This document shows, in pieces, positions 23,485 to 35,822 of a stretch of 64,000 nucleotides of DNA (position 1 is the stretch's first letter; every line of letters starts with the position of its first letter). The translations under genes were made by a program, and so were the position numbers. The notes beneath the pieces are model-generated. The model did not search any database. It saw nothing but the letters and a program-made list of their open reading frames with translations, and had not been told where the DNA came from. This DNA comes from Perkinsus marinus ATCC 50983 (lineage: Eukaryota > Perkinsozoa > Perkinsida > Perkinsidae), in NCBI RefSeq assembly GCF_000006405.1, contig NW_003207820.1:8337-72336 (forward strand), given 5' to 3'.

Positions 23485-24543
23485 ATGACCGAGCAGGACC
23501 CACCAGTCCCAGCGACTCCTCTCAGTTTACCCCAAACCGACTACTCAGGCACAGGAGTCCACATTCCGAGGGCGATAGCTCATTCGAATGTCGCCATAAC
23601 TCGACATAGAAGGTTGCAAAAGACTAAACTATGTCGCTATGGAGAGCATTGCACGTGAGTCCTCTAGTGCAGTTGTCGACCATGGGATTCATCCGTCTCA
23701 GTTACCGCCCTCTTGGGCGCTGCTTCTATGCCCACACTGAGGAGGAGCTTAAAGAACGTCCGCCCAAGACGGAGGAAGAGGTCACCGCCATTAGCCGTCA
23801 GTAATTCCGGAGTGATCTGGCAGATATTAGCAGAGCAGATGGAAGCTGCTCACACCATCGCCATGCAAGACCAAGCGGACATGTGGGGTATGTGGCCGTC
23901 CCATCCGGCACCAGCCCCTGCCCTTGTCGCCGCGCCCTACGGCGTACCACTGGTGAGCTAGCCACCTCTCCGTTATTGGAATTACTGTTGGTCCCACAGG
24001 CACTATCTCACTATTCGGGTTTGCATACTGCTTGTTGGACCTTCGCGATGCAGGCTGCTGCTGTGGCTGAAGCTGCACGAGTGAGTCGATCGCCATGGCA
24101 CTCTTTAAGGCTGGGACTGTACAAGTTTTGACTTCAGCTGTCGGCGAATGAGCCGGCTCAACCTTACTATGCTGAGGGACTATATGGAATGGATTACTAC
24201 TCTTGGACGGCTCTTAAGGATGCCCAGCGGGCCATGCGTGAGCTCGGGGTCTTAACATTACAGGCGCCACTGTTGTTGCTCAGATGCTCCCAGCGGAGGA
24301 GCTCGCCACGAAATCCCTACTGCCTCGGCCAGTGCTACGTACGCCTTCGTTGTGGGTCTGTTACGGTATGGACATCCTTTCATTGCTTTCAGAGCCTCCG
24401 TCGGAGCTGACCCATTGTCAAGTGGTGGTGGCGGCACTCCAAATGCTTCTTCAGTGGATGATTTCGGGAAACGTAAGGATGGTGGCATTTCGATCCGACT
24501 GGATATTCTCAATTCTAGATGGACTAGAAAGGACTCAGAGTGA
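23485..24543 (+). CDS. CCCH zinc-finger protein, copy 2
   Basis: Six exons (23485-23654, 23702-23780, 23824-23952, 24000-24080, 24138-24237, 24284-24543) join in phase to 272 aa. It is the paralogue of the gene at 21585. Shared blocks are HIPRAIAHSNVAITRHRR, LQKTKLCRYGEHC, TYRPLGRCFYAHTEEEL, RPPKTEEE and ILAEQMEAAHTIAMQDQA. The zinc ligands keep the same C-x5-C-x7-C-x3-H spacing, and exon 2 is 79 nt long in both copies. After the finger the two proteins diverge: this one has Trp/Pro/Ala-rich and Tyr-rich segments, and a basic C-terminus. Without the introns at 23781-23823 and 24238-24283 it would look frameshifted; with them it is open throughout. It probably binds RNA. The last exon could be longer if another intron is used after 24590. 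Confidence 0.65.
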
Positions 24544-25368
24544 CTGCGGCGAAATCGGGAAGCGAAGGATGTCCGGATTTCCCATGATTGAGAGGTAAGG
24601 GATGAACAACATGATGAGATGCTAATGTTTGCCGTTTAGAGCGGTATCGAGATAGGAGATTCGATGGTCAACGACCATACTCATTTTTACCAGAAACCTG
24701 CATGGGATACCGCGTATCCAATATCGTGCTCCATTCGGGCACCACATTTTTTATGTCATCAGACGTGCGATTCATTCAATCGGCGTCGAGTGACAATTGA
24801 TGTTCACGATCATCTTTTAAATGGGTTATTCTCAATAACCATGCTGTCCCTATGAGAGGAGCCGTGCAGTTGCACCGACTTGGTAGAAGTCTTGTGTTAA
24901 CAGTTGGTGCAGAATAAGGGCTAAGACAAGTCCACGGCTAAAACTTGAAATCGGCCACCACGATAGTTGACTGTCGTTTGGATGAAAGTGGATGGAGAGG
25001 TTTTTCGAGAGGAGTCAACCATTATTAGGCACCGCAGTTACTGTTCACATAGAGAGAGTTAACAGTTTAGCAATGAACGATACTTGTTGTGCAAGGACAC
25101 TCACAACAACATTTGAAGACTTACCCCACAGCAATGTTGTGACAGCATCCCTCTGATGAAAATTTAGACTGCTGTGGGACTGTCTCATTCCTGAATCAAA
25201 ACGAAACACTGTCCCTCGTCAAGTTCTGAGAGCAAGGGGTTATACCACTCGCATCTTATCGTCCGTGTTCATCAACTCCACAATTCAATCCGAGCCATTA
25301 TGTGTTTTCCTCCCTCGATTGGAGTTCAAACTGAACTCGGATACCGAATTCACATTAAACTCTTGGAA
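24544..25368. other. Intergenic between convergent genes
   Basis: Convergent 3' ends of CCCH copy 2 (+) and the P5B ATPase (-). No gene recognised, although a basic stretch after 24640 could be an extra CCCH exon. Confidence 0.4.
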
Positions 25369-28300
25369 TCAATCTTTACTCAAATATAGTCTGGTATTGC
25401 TGCATAATAAAAAGCTCATCTTCTCCATCGTTGAGGTGAGTATAACGTGTGCGACATAAATGCCGACTAGAGCGATTCTGAAGAAGAGGGGTAATGGTGG
25501 ATCGTGTTCAGCTAAAATTATATGCAGGACTTTGTATAAGAAACCAGCCGTGTAGAGTAGAGCCAATATGGTCACAGGAGAGACAGATCTCCAGGACTCG
25601 ACGGAGTTCCTCAATGTCAACGCGATGGCCAAACTGAGATAGTTGAGGCAGAGTGTTTCGTATAATGTCCAGCTTTGGCAAGAATCGATAACTGGTTTCG
25701 AACGCGTATTCCTCGGAGTGGACCAAGCCTCCGACTCGACCATGGAGAGGAGCAGAATTTGCAGGCCAATACCCAGTAGCACATGCAGTGCTGTCAAACA
25801 ACAAGTTGCGACCCCGAGTGGATTCCGCGACGGCGAGTGTGATAACGGCGTACTGAACCTTGATCTCAAGAAGAGAGCAGTGAGTAGGAGGGAGGGCAGA
25901 GAGTAAACAAGGTCGAGCCTGGCGTACTGAGAGTCAGTTAGATTATCACCAGAGCGGTAGAGCAGTAGAACACAGGAAAGCTGAAGGATCGCATAAGTAA
26001 CTCCGAGTCGTATGATAACAACCGCAGCAGCACTAGCCCATCGCCCTTGCGACAAGACCTCGCAAGCCAACCACGGTCCCTTGAGTGCATCAATAGCAAC
26101 TAGGCAGCCACCAGCTAAGTACTGCAACGCGGTAGTAGTGTTCCACCTCGAGTGAGATGATGCAGAGTTGAGAACGAGTCCGACAGCAGCCGAGCATAAG
26201 GCGGGGATGTCATTCGTACCGTCCCCACACATCATCACAGTCCGCCCATCGGCATTACAGCAGCGAACAAACTCTTCCTTGGACCAAGGAGTCATTCGAG
26301 CGTACACCGTCTCATCTTGCATCAATGGTAGAGCGAGGCTTGTGCGCGACAGGAGGCCGATAGCACTGGCTGAAGCCCGAGCAGTTCCCTCGGCGTCGCC
26401 CGTACAGAGCACACACTTTACGCCAGCCCTGGTCAGTTCACTTATCGTCTCAGTAGATAAGGGATGAACGGTTGTATGAATGAATATCAGCCCGAGGAAT
26501 CGCAGATTATCAGGTAGCATCCATCTGCTCTCCTCCACACCAAAGTTATTTCGAAAGCCATATGCCAAGACTCGCAAGCCGCTTCTGGTGTAACCCGAGA
26601 GTATCTCGTGAAAATTGACGGGTATTGTTGAAGGGTCGCTAGCGGCAAACACCGCCTCCGGGGCACCACGGACAATCAAAGCAGTAGGGCCTTTAGGTGA
26701 ACCACAGAGGACACCAGTCAGGCGTGTGGACGGGTCGAAGGGAGAGTGCGCTAGTGGTGTTGTCATATCAAGAGACACGTCGGGTGGATGTATTTCATCG
26801 ATGGAGAAGTATGATGAAGATGTCGCGAAGGAGTACTTATCATCCACCGCTGGGGAGTCGGCAATCGAAATTGCAGCCGGGCTCGACTCATTCTCATGGC
26901 AGTGTACACAGGGCTCGTCCCCCAAGCAGTTGACATACTCACGGATGGCCCTGTCAACGGGATCTGGCGTACAGAAGTGGAGGTCAGAGCAGTGAGAAAC
27001 TCTCAATGCACGACGCAAGAGCTCAGCGGCCTGCATAGAGCGTAACTGGTGAGGATTTCGTACCACACCCATCGGATCACCACATGCTACACCAACGACT
27101 GAGGCTTCGCCCGTTGTAATGGTGTTAGTCTTATCGAAGATAACCTCATCCACTAGCCCGGCCAGTATTAGAGGAGGGAGGAACCCACGTTGGGCTGGCT
27201 GGACTCCAGGTGGCAGCCGTAGGCTAGAAGAACACGACAGATGTAGAACTAGCAATGCAACGGGCAAGGCTGGCGGCAGAGCATCAGTGAGGACGTCTAT
27301 AGACCTCATTATTCGGTCGTATAGAGTGACCTGTTGTAAGAACAGCCAACTTAGTATGAAAGCGAAAGCCCCAGCAGCGGCCAGGAATAGAGTGCAAGCT
27401 ACTAACACTCGTTTGAAGCGTATTTCAACGGCACTGCTACGACGCAAGGTGGCAGTCTGCAGGTGGAGGCCTTGGAGTGTTTGATTACCGGTGGCAATGA
27501 CAAGGAAAACGGCATCACAACTAGCATCGAGTAGCAGTCCACCACATAGAAGCAGACTCTCGGGGCCTGGGGGGAATCCTGGGCTCGCCGCTAGGAGAGT
27601 ATACACTTCCGATTCGCCAGATATAAAGGAGTGCTCGATGGTGGCCGAGCCTCGCAGCAAAATGCAATCGGCAGGGATCGAACGCGAGACCTCCAGCTTC
27701 ACAATGTCGCCAGGTACTAACTCCACCACCAGAACCTCCTCAACCACACCATCGAACCTGACACGGCATAGCACGCCGTCTTCGGACTCATCGGCCGCCT
27801 TCTTAGTAGCTCGGTAAGTCTGATACAAAAACCGGAGATGGAGCCCTCGAGCTATGAGTGTGAGCAGCAGAATAGTGATGGCATAGTTATAGTAACCATC
27901 CACCATCCAAAAAGATATCGATACGACTTGAAACCACATAAGAGGAGAGCATATCAGATAGGTCCTCAGAGATCTTCTGAGCCATACCCAAGAGCTCGAG
28001 GGCACCGCGCCGCTCAGGGCTGTCCCTTTGTAAATCCGCAGCAGAGTATCGCGCTGCTCCGCTGTTGGCGACACCAACTTCTGTGGCATCGGGCCGGCGA
28101 ACATTCCCCGTCGAAAAACCATTTCCGTGGGTACTAAGGTGTAGGCAACATGATTCAGGAGGAACCATGTCGAGTCCCCATGGTGATGGAGGGGTACCAT
28201 GAGGGGCTTCGACGATGTACCAGTGAGCTCGATAGACTGCCCGTTATTGCAGCCACGAGCAGTAGCCTCGTCCTCGCTGTTAGAATCGAGGAAACGACTA

Positions 28301-28678
28301 TAGCATTTGGGCATTGAGCCTAGCTGGACTCGATAGAGCTCCATGAGGCGACGATAAAAGAAACACTGCGGCAAGAGTGGGTGAACAGGGCACCAGTCTA
28401 ACCCAGGTGAAAAGGAAGTTGGAAACGGATGTAGGCCAAAACGCGGCAACCATGTATAACACGACACGCAAGAGCAACTGCTTTGCTGTGCCATTGAGTG
28501 AGGTCAACCGCTACAAACCGAAATACCAAACAATTTTTGGATTCTGGAGAGCGGGGGTTCAATGCACGCAGATTTCCAGTGTTCTAGTCGCTCTATCAGA
28601 ACGGTTATATTTCCACCTAAGCGCGATATCGGGTACGCACATAACGGAGAGCCCAAGAGCCTCGACCCAGCAGATCAT
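25369..28678 (-). CDS. P5B-type (ATP13A-like) transport ATPase with altered DKTGT motif
   Basis: Three exons (28568-28678, 28367-28510, 25369-28323) join in phase to 1069 aa. The first two supply the N-terminal membrane hairpin typical of P5 ATPases (VVLYMVAAFWPTSVSNFLFTW...C..A), which the long exon alone lacks. Downstream are FRRGMFAGP, MWFQVVSISFWMVDGYYNYA, the actuator loop with ISGES in place of TGES, and the P5B helix-4 signature PPALP at about residue 435. The phosphorylation motif is DKTNT (Asp at about residue 482) where DKTGT is nearly invariant. VRGAPE replaces KGAPE, CTGDAEGTA follows, and the hinge motif GDGTND is intact. About six C-terminal hydrophobic helices follow. P5B ATPases work in endosomes or lysosomes, and several export polyamines. 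Phosphorylation Asp and hinge are kept, so activity is possible, but the altered motifs need testing. The start is about 160 bp from the end of VPS51. Confidence 0.75.
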
Positions 28679-28839
28679 CACATATGAGAGAAATAGTTTA
28701 AAGCACTGGACGATACGATGCCTCGTTGACGATAACAACAACACAACGGCAGCAACACAAGAGAATGGGGTTGAGAAACAATGATAATAATATATACCGC
28801 GGGGAATATAGCACCACTACGAGGCTACTAGAGTTCCTC

Positions 28840-30693
28840 TCACGAATGGTCCTGTACCTGAAAGAACTTTGGGTGGTGATCAAGGACAAGTGTAGCAGCT
28901 TACCATAGCAGCCACAGCTAAAGCTTCATCGCTAGCTAGCACACTCTCAGCTGCTGTCACCAACTTGGTTATTTCTTGCTGCATGCCTACTCCATCAGGG
29001 GTAGTCGAGGAGGACAGAGTATCCAAGAAGGCTTCATAGACCTAGGCACACACGATGAGTATTAGAGCAAGGCAGAGCCCGCAACGCACCTTGCCCAGCA
29101 CTCGCATGGGTTGAATGCTATCCAGGCCGGCCAATGTCTCATCGAGTGACTTGGACACATGAGCCAGCTGCCTGGCACGATCCTCGCTATCCTCCAGATG
29201 GGCGATTTCCACCCCTCTCTTGGTCGCATAAGCGTCACACAGGTGATCCAGGAGACCAGTTACAGCGGCTTCAGGCTTCGTCTTGTCGAGACCAGCACAT
29301 ACCGATATGGACAGCCGGTCCACGACTGACTGCTTTATAATCTTCGCAATGAGAGCGATGGTTTCGAGCTCATCGTCGGCAGACCTCCACGTTGGTATGG
29401 ACTCTTCCTCGAAGAGGTTACAAACCTCGTCGAGCATGAGGGAGCCTAGCTCCTCTGCGCTCATCTCGCCATAGGAGTCTAGAAGCTCTGCCGCGCCAGT
29501 AGAGAGGGTGCCACAGACCAGAACCAGTGGCCGCTCGCTATGGACCTTCACACACTCCTCGCGTGCCTCAGCAAGCCTTGCCGCAGTCCACTTCCCAGCT
29601 GCCGTCCGGGCGAATGACCGCCAGCGTTCGTCTATCGCGTGATGATTACTGGCAAAGGATAGGAGACCAGTGATAGCATCCATATCCGAAGATTCAGCAA
29701 CTCGTTTCAAAGCTGGGGACAAAACGGCTTGGCAGAAGCTCTCCTCGAGGACATCGAGCTCATACAGGGCATCTCGGACTTCAACGTATCGAGGCATGTA
29801 CATGGTAGCCACCTGTTTCGGCGCTACTTGTTTGAGCATCTCTCGAAGCTTCATACACTCAATAGTCCTAAACTCCTGGGATGCAGAACTAACATCATAG
29901 ACAGCCTTAGTCATGGCCAGTCTATCGACAGTAGTGAGGTCAAAGTCAGCCTTTATTCTATGACGGAGTCTACCATCAGCCGCATTCACTATCTCCAAAC
30001 ACTTCTCCTCGAGGTCGTGGACAGTTCTAAGCTCCTTACCAAGGGTGTTCAACGTCTGCTCACAGTTCGCTTTGTAGCCGGCTACCAGTGTCAGGTCATC
30101 TGTCTGCGCCGCAAGAGTATCAGGCAAGCGCCGTAGTGCCTCCAGCTGTTGTACCTGAACATCGCAGGACGGTACCTCGAAGGCGTGCTGAGGTATCCTA
30201 CTCGGTCGAGATCTGTCATAGTATCGACTAGCTTTCGGACGGAGCTGCATCCATTGCTCTTCTTAGCTTGAATAGCTACATCAGCGGCCTGCTTGATGGC
30301 TCTCTCAGCCACTCGAAGGTCACCATTCGTCTCGTCTAGAATGTCCCCTGTGGTCCGACTGACCTCTTCAACAGCCTTTGCGGCTCCTAAGAACTTAGTG
30401 CAGTTCTCATAGAGGAGCATTCGGAGGTCAGATTGCAGCTCGGCACTCCCTCGAGACAACTTCGCATATGCACGGGTGAGCTCAGACACCCCTTGACTGT
30501 CGTAGTCCACCTCGTTAGACGGCAACACCGAGTCAACCGAGACGCTGCGGTCTCGGGAATCACCAGAAGAGTCAGCAGAGGAACTGTCGGCATAGTAGGA
30601 GCTCAGCAGAAGCCCAAGACGTCCAGGCTTAGATGGAGAGCTCACAGGAGAGTCTGCTGGATCGGAGGACTTCGGGGACACAGCCGGTACCAT
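28840..30693 (-). CDS. VPS51: VPS51 subunit of GARP/EARP tethering complex
   Basis: Four exons (30202-30693, 29090-30154, 28904-29041, 28840-28857) join in phase 0 at each junction to 570 aa; introns are 46-48 nt. The N-terminus has the VPS51 homology region: LLLSSYYADS (residues 28-37), then VDYDSQGVSELTRAYAKL and LRMLLYENCTKFLGAAKAVEEV (about 91-112). These match the family pattern of YDSxxY..LL and LVYENYNKFIxATDTI. The rest is helical with long coiled-coil-like segments, as in CATCHR tethers. VPS51 joins VPS52, VPS53 and VPS54 or VPS50 to tether endosome-derived vesicles at the Golgi or recycling endosomes. The start ATG at 30693 is chosen because the protein then begins with a short Ser/Pro-rich tail before the conserved region. 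The last exon is only 18 nt, so the extreme C-terminus is uncertain. Confidence 0.75.
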
Positions 30694-30848
30694 TAAAAAC
30701 AAGCCTACGAGAGAGAGCATATCGCTACTGAGCTGAACCCAATTGGTGATGGCGATAAGAAACGTCCAAACGTGGTAATCTACGAGGAGGAGCAGAACAG
30801 TACGGATGAAATAGTGACGTGGAAGCAATGCTGTACGAGGATGAAGTG

Positions 30849-33800
30849 CTAATTACTAGAAGGCGGAATCAAACGGTCGAATACGATGCCACTATCCCCT
30901 CGATGGACATAGCCTCTCGAGAAGAGCTTCTGTAACCATCTTCTCACAAACACCATACCATCAATATCATTGGAGACCATTCGAACACCTGAACCGTTTC
31001 TGCCACTAACATACGCATGCACATCGAGCCAAGTAGTGAAGGTTGCATTGCCAACTATCAAGCTACTCTCCAGGGAGCACATATGAGCAGCCATCTTCAC
31101 GGCTAGCTCCTGCCCTTCTTTCGAGTCAAAGTCCGGGGTGTGCACTATTGGGACCCTAATCGATGGGGAGTCCGCACCAAAGACAGCCTCTAGGGCATCA
31201 TCGGGCTCGGCAGAGGCCTCCTCCTCCTCTTTATCAGTGGTGCTGCGGAGGGCTAGAGCAAGCTCTTCAGCTCTGTGAGCTGCTTGTGGATCATCGAGAA
31301 CAAGACCAACAACAGGCCGTCCAGAAGCCACCACCGATCTCAACTTGAGGCTCCGTGTAAGCCTAGCCATCTCCTTGGGGTCAGGGATACCATCAACCAT
31401 AAGGGACTCCAACAGTGCCCATAGGGAGAAGATAGCACCAGTGACCATATGCTGGCAGACGGGTCTGAGAAGAATCACCGTGATAGAGCCGTTGCTGATC
31501 ATCCTAAACTGTCCTTACTGTCGGTTGATATAAGCCGTTTCCCATTCTTTCTGCCATTCGTCGATTTCTCCAAAGCCTCGATACCGTAACCGAGGAGCTC
31601 TTTGGGACGACAGTAGATCGCGAGGCTTGCGCAGTAGTATATTGGGAAGGTCGGGCCTTATAAGGATGAAAGTAGCCCTGCGACCGCTAGTGGACACTCG
31701 TAGCACAAAGCCCATGCCAGACTTGGCTGGGGGTAAAGGATCGTAACTGGAGAGAAGTAAGGACAGTGAAATGATGATGAAATTGTGAAGTACTCATAGA
31801 AGCCTTCAGGCACTCCCTCGTCCATGGCGGCATGCAGGGCCACCGAACCTCTCTTAGCACTACGGGCTGCAGCCAAGGAGCTATGCCCTCGAGTCCCATT
31901 GGAGTTCCATGAGGAGAGGTATCGATCAAATACGGAGCCCCATGCCGTGCCCACGTCACTAGAGAGAGTCAGCAAGTGAGTCTCAGGCCCGTTACCAGCA
32001 CATAGGAGTTCTGAGGCGACAACCTCGACGCTGGGCCGCCCGCCGACCTCGGCATTTCTTCCGCCTAAACAAAGTGAGCCGCAGTTAGGGTAGAAACAGC
32101 TCTGCTCCGAGATGATCTACCGTGAGTGAGAAGGTCATCCTCTTTCTTGAGAGATTCATACTCAGAGTGGTAGTGATAAGTGAACCACTTCAAAAGAGCA
32201 TTCTGTATCTCAACTGGCTGTATAAGGCACCGATTAAGGAAGAGGTTGAAGGCCGAGACCGTCTCACTAGCAGCAGACGACTACACCGACAAAGTAGTCG
32301 ACAGCCAAGACAACTGGAGGACTCACGTCAAGGGCTCGTGCTTGGCTAGAGGAAGTCAGACCGGCACTCTCCATCACTCCTGCGATGATCTTTAGGAAGT
32401 CCTGTGGTGACGTCCATGGACCAGGGCTCCGCCACACCTCCTCTGGAAGGTCTTCTTCAGAAGGCTGCCAGACCATTGAGTGTGGAATGACCGTTGAAAC
32501 GGAGCCAGTTTAGCGGGCACCTACCCAAGTGCCATCCTCGCCCTTGTAGTCCGGGCCAGCGATCATCAGGAAGAGGATCCTCCGAAGGGCCAAACGCACA
32601 GCAGGGAGATTATAGTCGAAGGCTCCAAACGGTGAGGATGTCGAGGGAGAGGTAACTACAGCAGTCGACAAGTAATGGCCATCAGCCTGTGACTCGATGA
32701 GACTCCACCTTGGCTTTCGTCCCCACTTTCGCCATCTGGGCTCTCACTGCGACAGGACTCAATAGATGGCGAGGAACCGCCACACACTGACACCTCTGGG
32801 CTACTCGAGGGGCTTTCAATATTGGTGATCCTCTCAATGCCAATGGCCATGTTGCGATCCCCTCTCGTCAGAGCTCCTAGTCGTACTAATCGTCGTGCCA
32901 CAGCCGAGACGAATCGGAGTTCCCCAAGGAGAGTCGTAACCTGCCACACATCCCTCGTAGGCTGCTATTCGTTAGAGACGTCCTTTACCAGTAACACATA
33001 GGAGGGCGGAGACAGCTGATTGGTCCTGTGGACTCGACCCAACTGTTGGACCATCTTCTCAGCGCTCCAAGGCAACTCCAATGTTATCATCACCCGCTGC
33101 CTGAATGGTGGGTGAGGAGGATGCCTACGAATCATAGACCAGACCTAGATCCACTCTCGGCCCTTGCGTCTGCGTGCAAGGATATTCCTGCACTCGCAGC
33201 CTCACTGATCACTGCCACCAGCTTTTCTCCTCTCTGGAACGCCTGCTGCTCCTGAAGACGCCGATCCACCCAAGCTGATAGCGAGAGCATCACTCACAAG
33301 GACGTTGATGTTGTCACCAGAGTAGCTAATCTGCCGAGGTACCAGCCTCACCTTCCCATCCTTGTCCACCTCCTGACGCTTGCTCCTATACAACGTATCG
33401 ACATAGACGCGAGCTGAGGGCCCCTCACCTTCCAGTGAGCTCTGCCACCTTAGTAGGGCCGCCCATAAGATCAATCAACTCGTCCAAAGGGTTCGAGGGC
33501 AGCTGCAACTGGGCCGCTTGGCTAAGGTAGTATTGGCACAGCGAAGCATCCTTCTCCTCGAGGTGCTTCCTTATGGTGTACTCCAGCAAAGTACGCGGAC
33601 CTAAGACGAGCATGGAGGAAGAGGACCAATACCAGCAAAGACCTACCGAGCCTTTCTCCAAGACCAGCATCCACCTTATCCTGGGCCTCCTCCATCCGCG
33701 ACTCCATCGTGGTCCATATAGAGAACACCACAGACTTGCCTGCTGCTAGAGCCCTGTTAGCCCAGTTGACTGCAGTAGGGAGCTGACCAAGCAACAGGAA

Positions 33801-35822
33801 GTGGGCGGGAGCAGGTATGGGTACCACGACGACTACCTTAAAGCTGATAAGTAGTATTTTAAAGAACCTCTGAGCGTTAGCATACAGAGCCATTCCAGTG
33901 AGGCTGCCACTAGGGAGAGATATGATATCCTGCCAGAGGTCTGAGCATTGGTCGTAGAGTTGAACCTACGATAAGGAGCATTTCACTCAACAGACAAGGC
34001 ACTCTAAACAACAACAAGAACAAGCTGTATTCCACCTAGAGTGCCACCGGAATTGTCTCAATGGATCTCCATCACCACGACTACGCTAAGTCATGTCCGT
34101 AACCTCAAAGTATGGTAGTGTATAGTTACTATTGACTATCGCTAATAATCGATGATAGTCAAATTGACTAAGTCAATATACACTTCTACACTCCACCTAC
34201 TCCCACCTGCTCCTGTGTGATAGGTATCCTGTCAACATGGAAAGCAGTGCCTTTGAAGCTAAGGCAGCGGGCCACCATGATGCCTCGAGCCTTCATCTCA
34301 GCAGCTAATGCCTCCATACCAGAGGTACCACCCAACTTAGCTACGTTATGGAAGGCGTCGAAGTCCTGAACAACAACAGTTGGGGAGTGAGCAAAGGAGA
34401 CGACAGTTATGACCTGAAATGGGGTGTGGGGTCCCCATAGGGCCAGCCTTTCTAGGTAGGCCAGATTGTCCAAGTCAGTGGCCACAGTAGCGCTACAATA
34501 CAAGAAGGGAGCGGTAGGCAACTTCCGGCTGAGCTCCAATATGAGATCGCCCGTCCTGGAGCTAATCTTGCGCCCAGGGACCTAGATGTACTCATGAAAT
34601 GGCGGTGGAGTGGTATTCCTACCTTCACGTTCTTAGCCTTGTGGCATTCATCGAGTACCACAAATGCTTTGCCTCCTTGCAGCCACTCGAGCAACTGGTC
34701 GAATCGGCTCTTCGCAGCCTGGATACCAAATACACATCCTGTCGGCCCCTCTGCTACTACCTTATTCGCCTGTGACGTTGCTACCAGGATTGCATAGGCA
34801 GCAAACACTATCCCATCACCTTCCCATTCCCCCTCTGCTCCAGACTCCTCTCTAACCTCACGCTTTCTCTTTCCCCTCAATTTCGTTTTCCTTGGGCTCG
34901 AGGGCTCTCGACGACGACGCTTCTGCTTCTTAGCCTGTTCATCATCAGTTAGTCCCTCGATCCTCTCCAAGGGTCCATCACTCGCAGTAACAGAACCCTC
35001 CCCTCCCTTCTTCTTGAGAGCAGCTCCCTTCTCCCCCTCATCCTTGTAGTCATGCCCTTTCTTTTTCTTTGCTGTACCTTCCCGTCGCCGCGGCCGACAG
35101 CCACTACCACTACTCGGAGAGCTACAGCTTTCAGTCTTATCATGGCCGATGCTCTCTTCCCCATCTATCACAGTCTTCGGCTTCTTAGCCTTCCTCTCCC
35201 CCGAGGCTTTCCGTGGTCGTCCCCGCCCTCTCGGACGCCTCCACGCCTCTATGCTCGTACCTGTACTTGATCCTTCCCTACTAGCCCCTTCACACCCACC
35301 CGAGCTACTACTGTATCTATGGACTCTTCTGAAGTCCAATAGAGGTATATGAGCAGCTCCCACATCCTGTAGATCCCTCCTAGCATCCTGGAGTAAGTCT
35401 GGTGTTGCTGTGATCCAACACAGCCTTCTGCAGCCCATGTTCCATAGATGGACCATCAAGGCCGCTATCACTCGGCCCTTACCACACCTGATTAACCCCT
35501 ATTATAACGATCAGAGATGCCCAGAACTACCCCGTGCCGTCTCCAAGACAAAAACCAGCAGGCTTGTGCGCCTCCCGGTCCACTCTGAACTTCCGAGCTG
35601 CATAGGCTACTGCCTCCAACTGTAAAGAGGATATCTTCCCCGACGCTACTATGGCCTGATCCATCGAAGGTAGTCCAGCCACAACGACCAAGTGCTGGCC
35701 ACCTTAGGTATCCGTATTTCCTCCTTCTCCAGTGGAGGCATGGCGGTAGTAGCCATAAGCATAGTCTCGGCTAGTTGGTCAGGATGGGGGACAGCACCAC
35801 AAGAAGGATCCAATCGGAAGGA
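30849..35822 (-). CDS. SBNO: Strawberry notch-like SF2 helicase/ATPase (5' end unresolved)
   Basis: At least 16 exons from about 35822 down to the TAA at 30849. Clear boundaries include 35703-35822, 35531-35655, 34623-35487, 34414-34581, 34207-34365, 33837-33965, 33647-33782, 33429-33600, 33298-33385, 33145-33251 and 32989-33100. Motifs in order: HPDQLAETM, LQLEAVAYAARKF, GDGTGCGKGR (Walker A), GIVFAAYAIL, VVLDECHKAKN (DECH box) and LYCSATVATDLDNLAYLERL. These are followed by FWSAHQRFFK-like NAQRFFK, LDELIDLMGGPTKVAELTGR, KLVAVISEAASAGISLHADARA, and LELPWSAEKMVQQLGRVHRTNQ. The C-terminal FNLFLNRCLIQPVEIQNALL and EWQKEWETAYINR follow. These match strawberry notch proteins, nuclear chromatin or transcription co-regulators. 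A Lys/Arg/Ser-rich insert of about 150 residues separates Walker A from the DECH box. The first exon(s) above 35822 could not be fixed. Confidence 0.85.
34115..34192. repeat. Nested inverted repeats inside an SBNO intron
   Basis: Within the 241-nt intron 33966-34206, TTGACTATC (34132-34140) pairs with GATAGTCAA (34154-34162). TTGACTAAGTCAA is a local palindrome, and an outer pair (gtagtgtata near 34115, tatacacttctac near 34178) also matches. The pattern resembles a small MITE or a structured intron. The other introns of this gene are about 41-60 nt. Confidence 0.6.

Noticed and set aside
23781-24283. Second CCCH gene as a frameshifted pseudogene
   Set aside because: Introns of 43 and 46 nt remove both breaks, and the first matches the intron position in copy 1.
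28324-28567. Apparent frame break at the N-terminus of the P5B ATPase
   Set aside because: Two introns (28324-28366 and 28511-28567) join the N-terminal membrane hairpin to the main exon in phase.
31448-31540. Possible 24-nt intron or stop near the SBNO C-terminus
   Set aside because: A 54-nt intron using the later acceptor (ttctcag) joins the same exons in frame and fits the local intron size.
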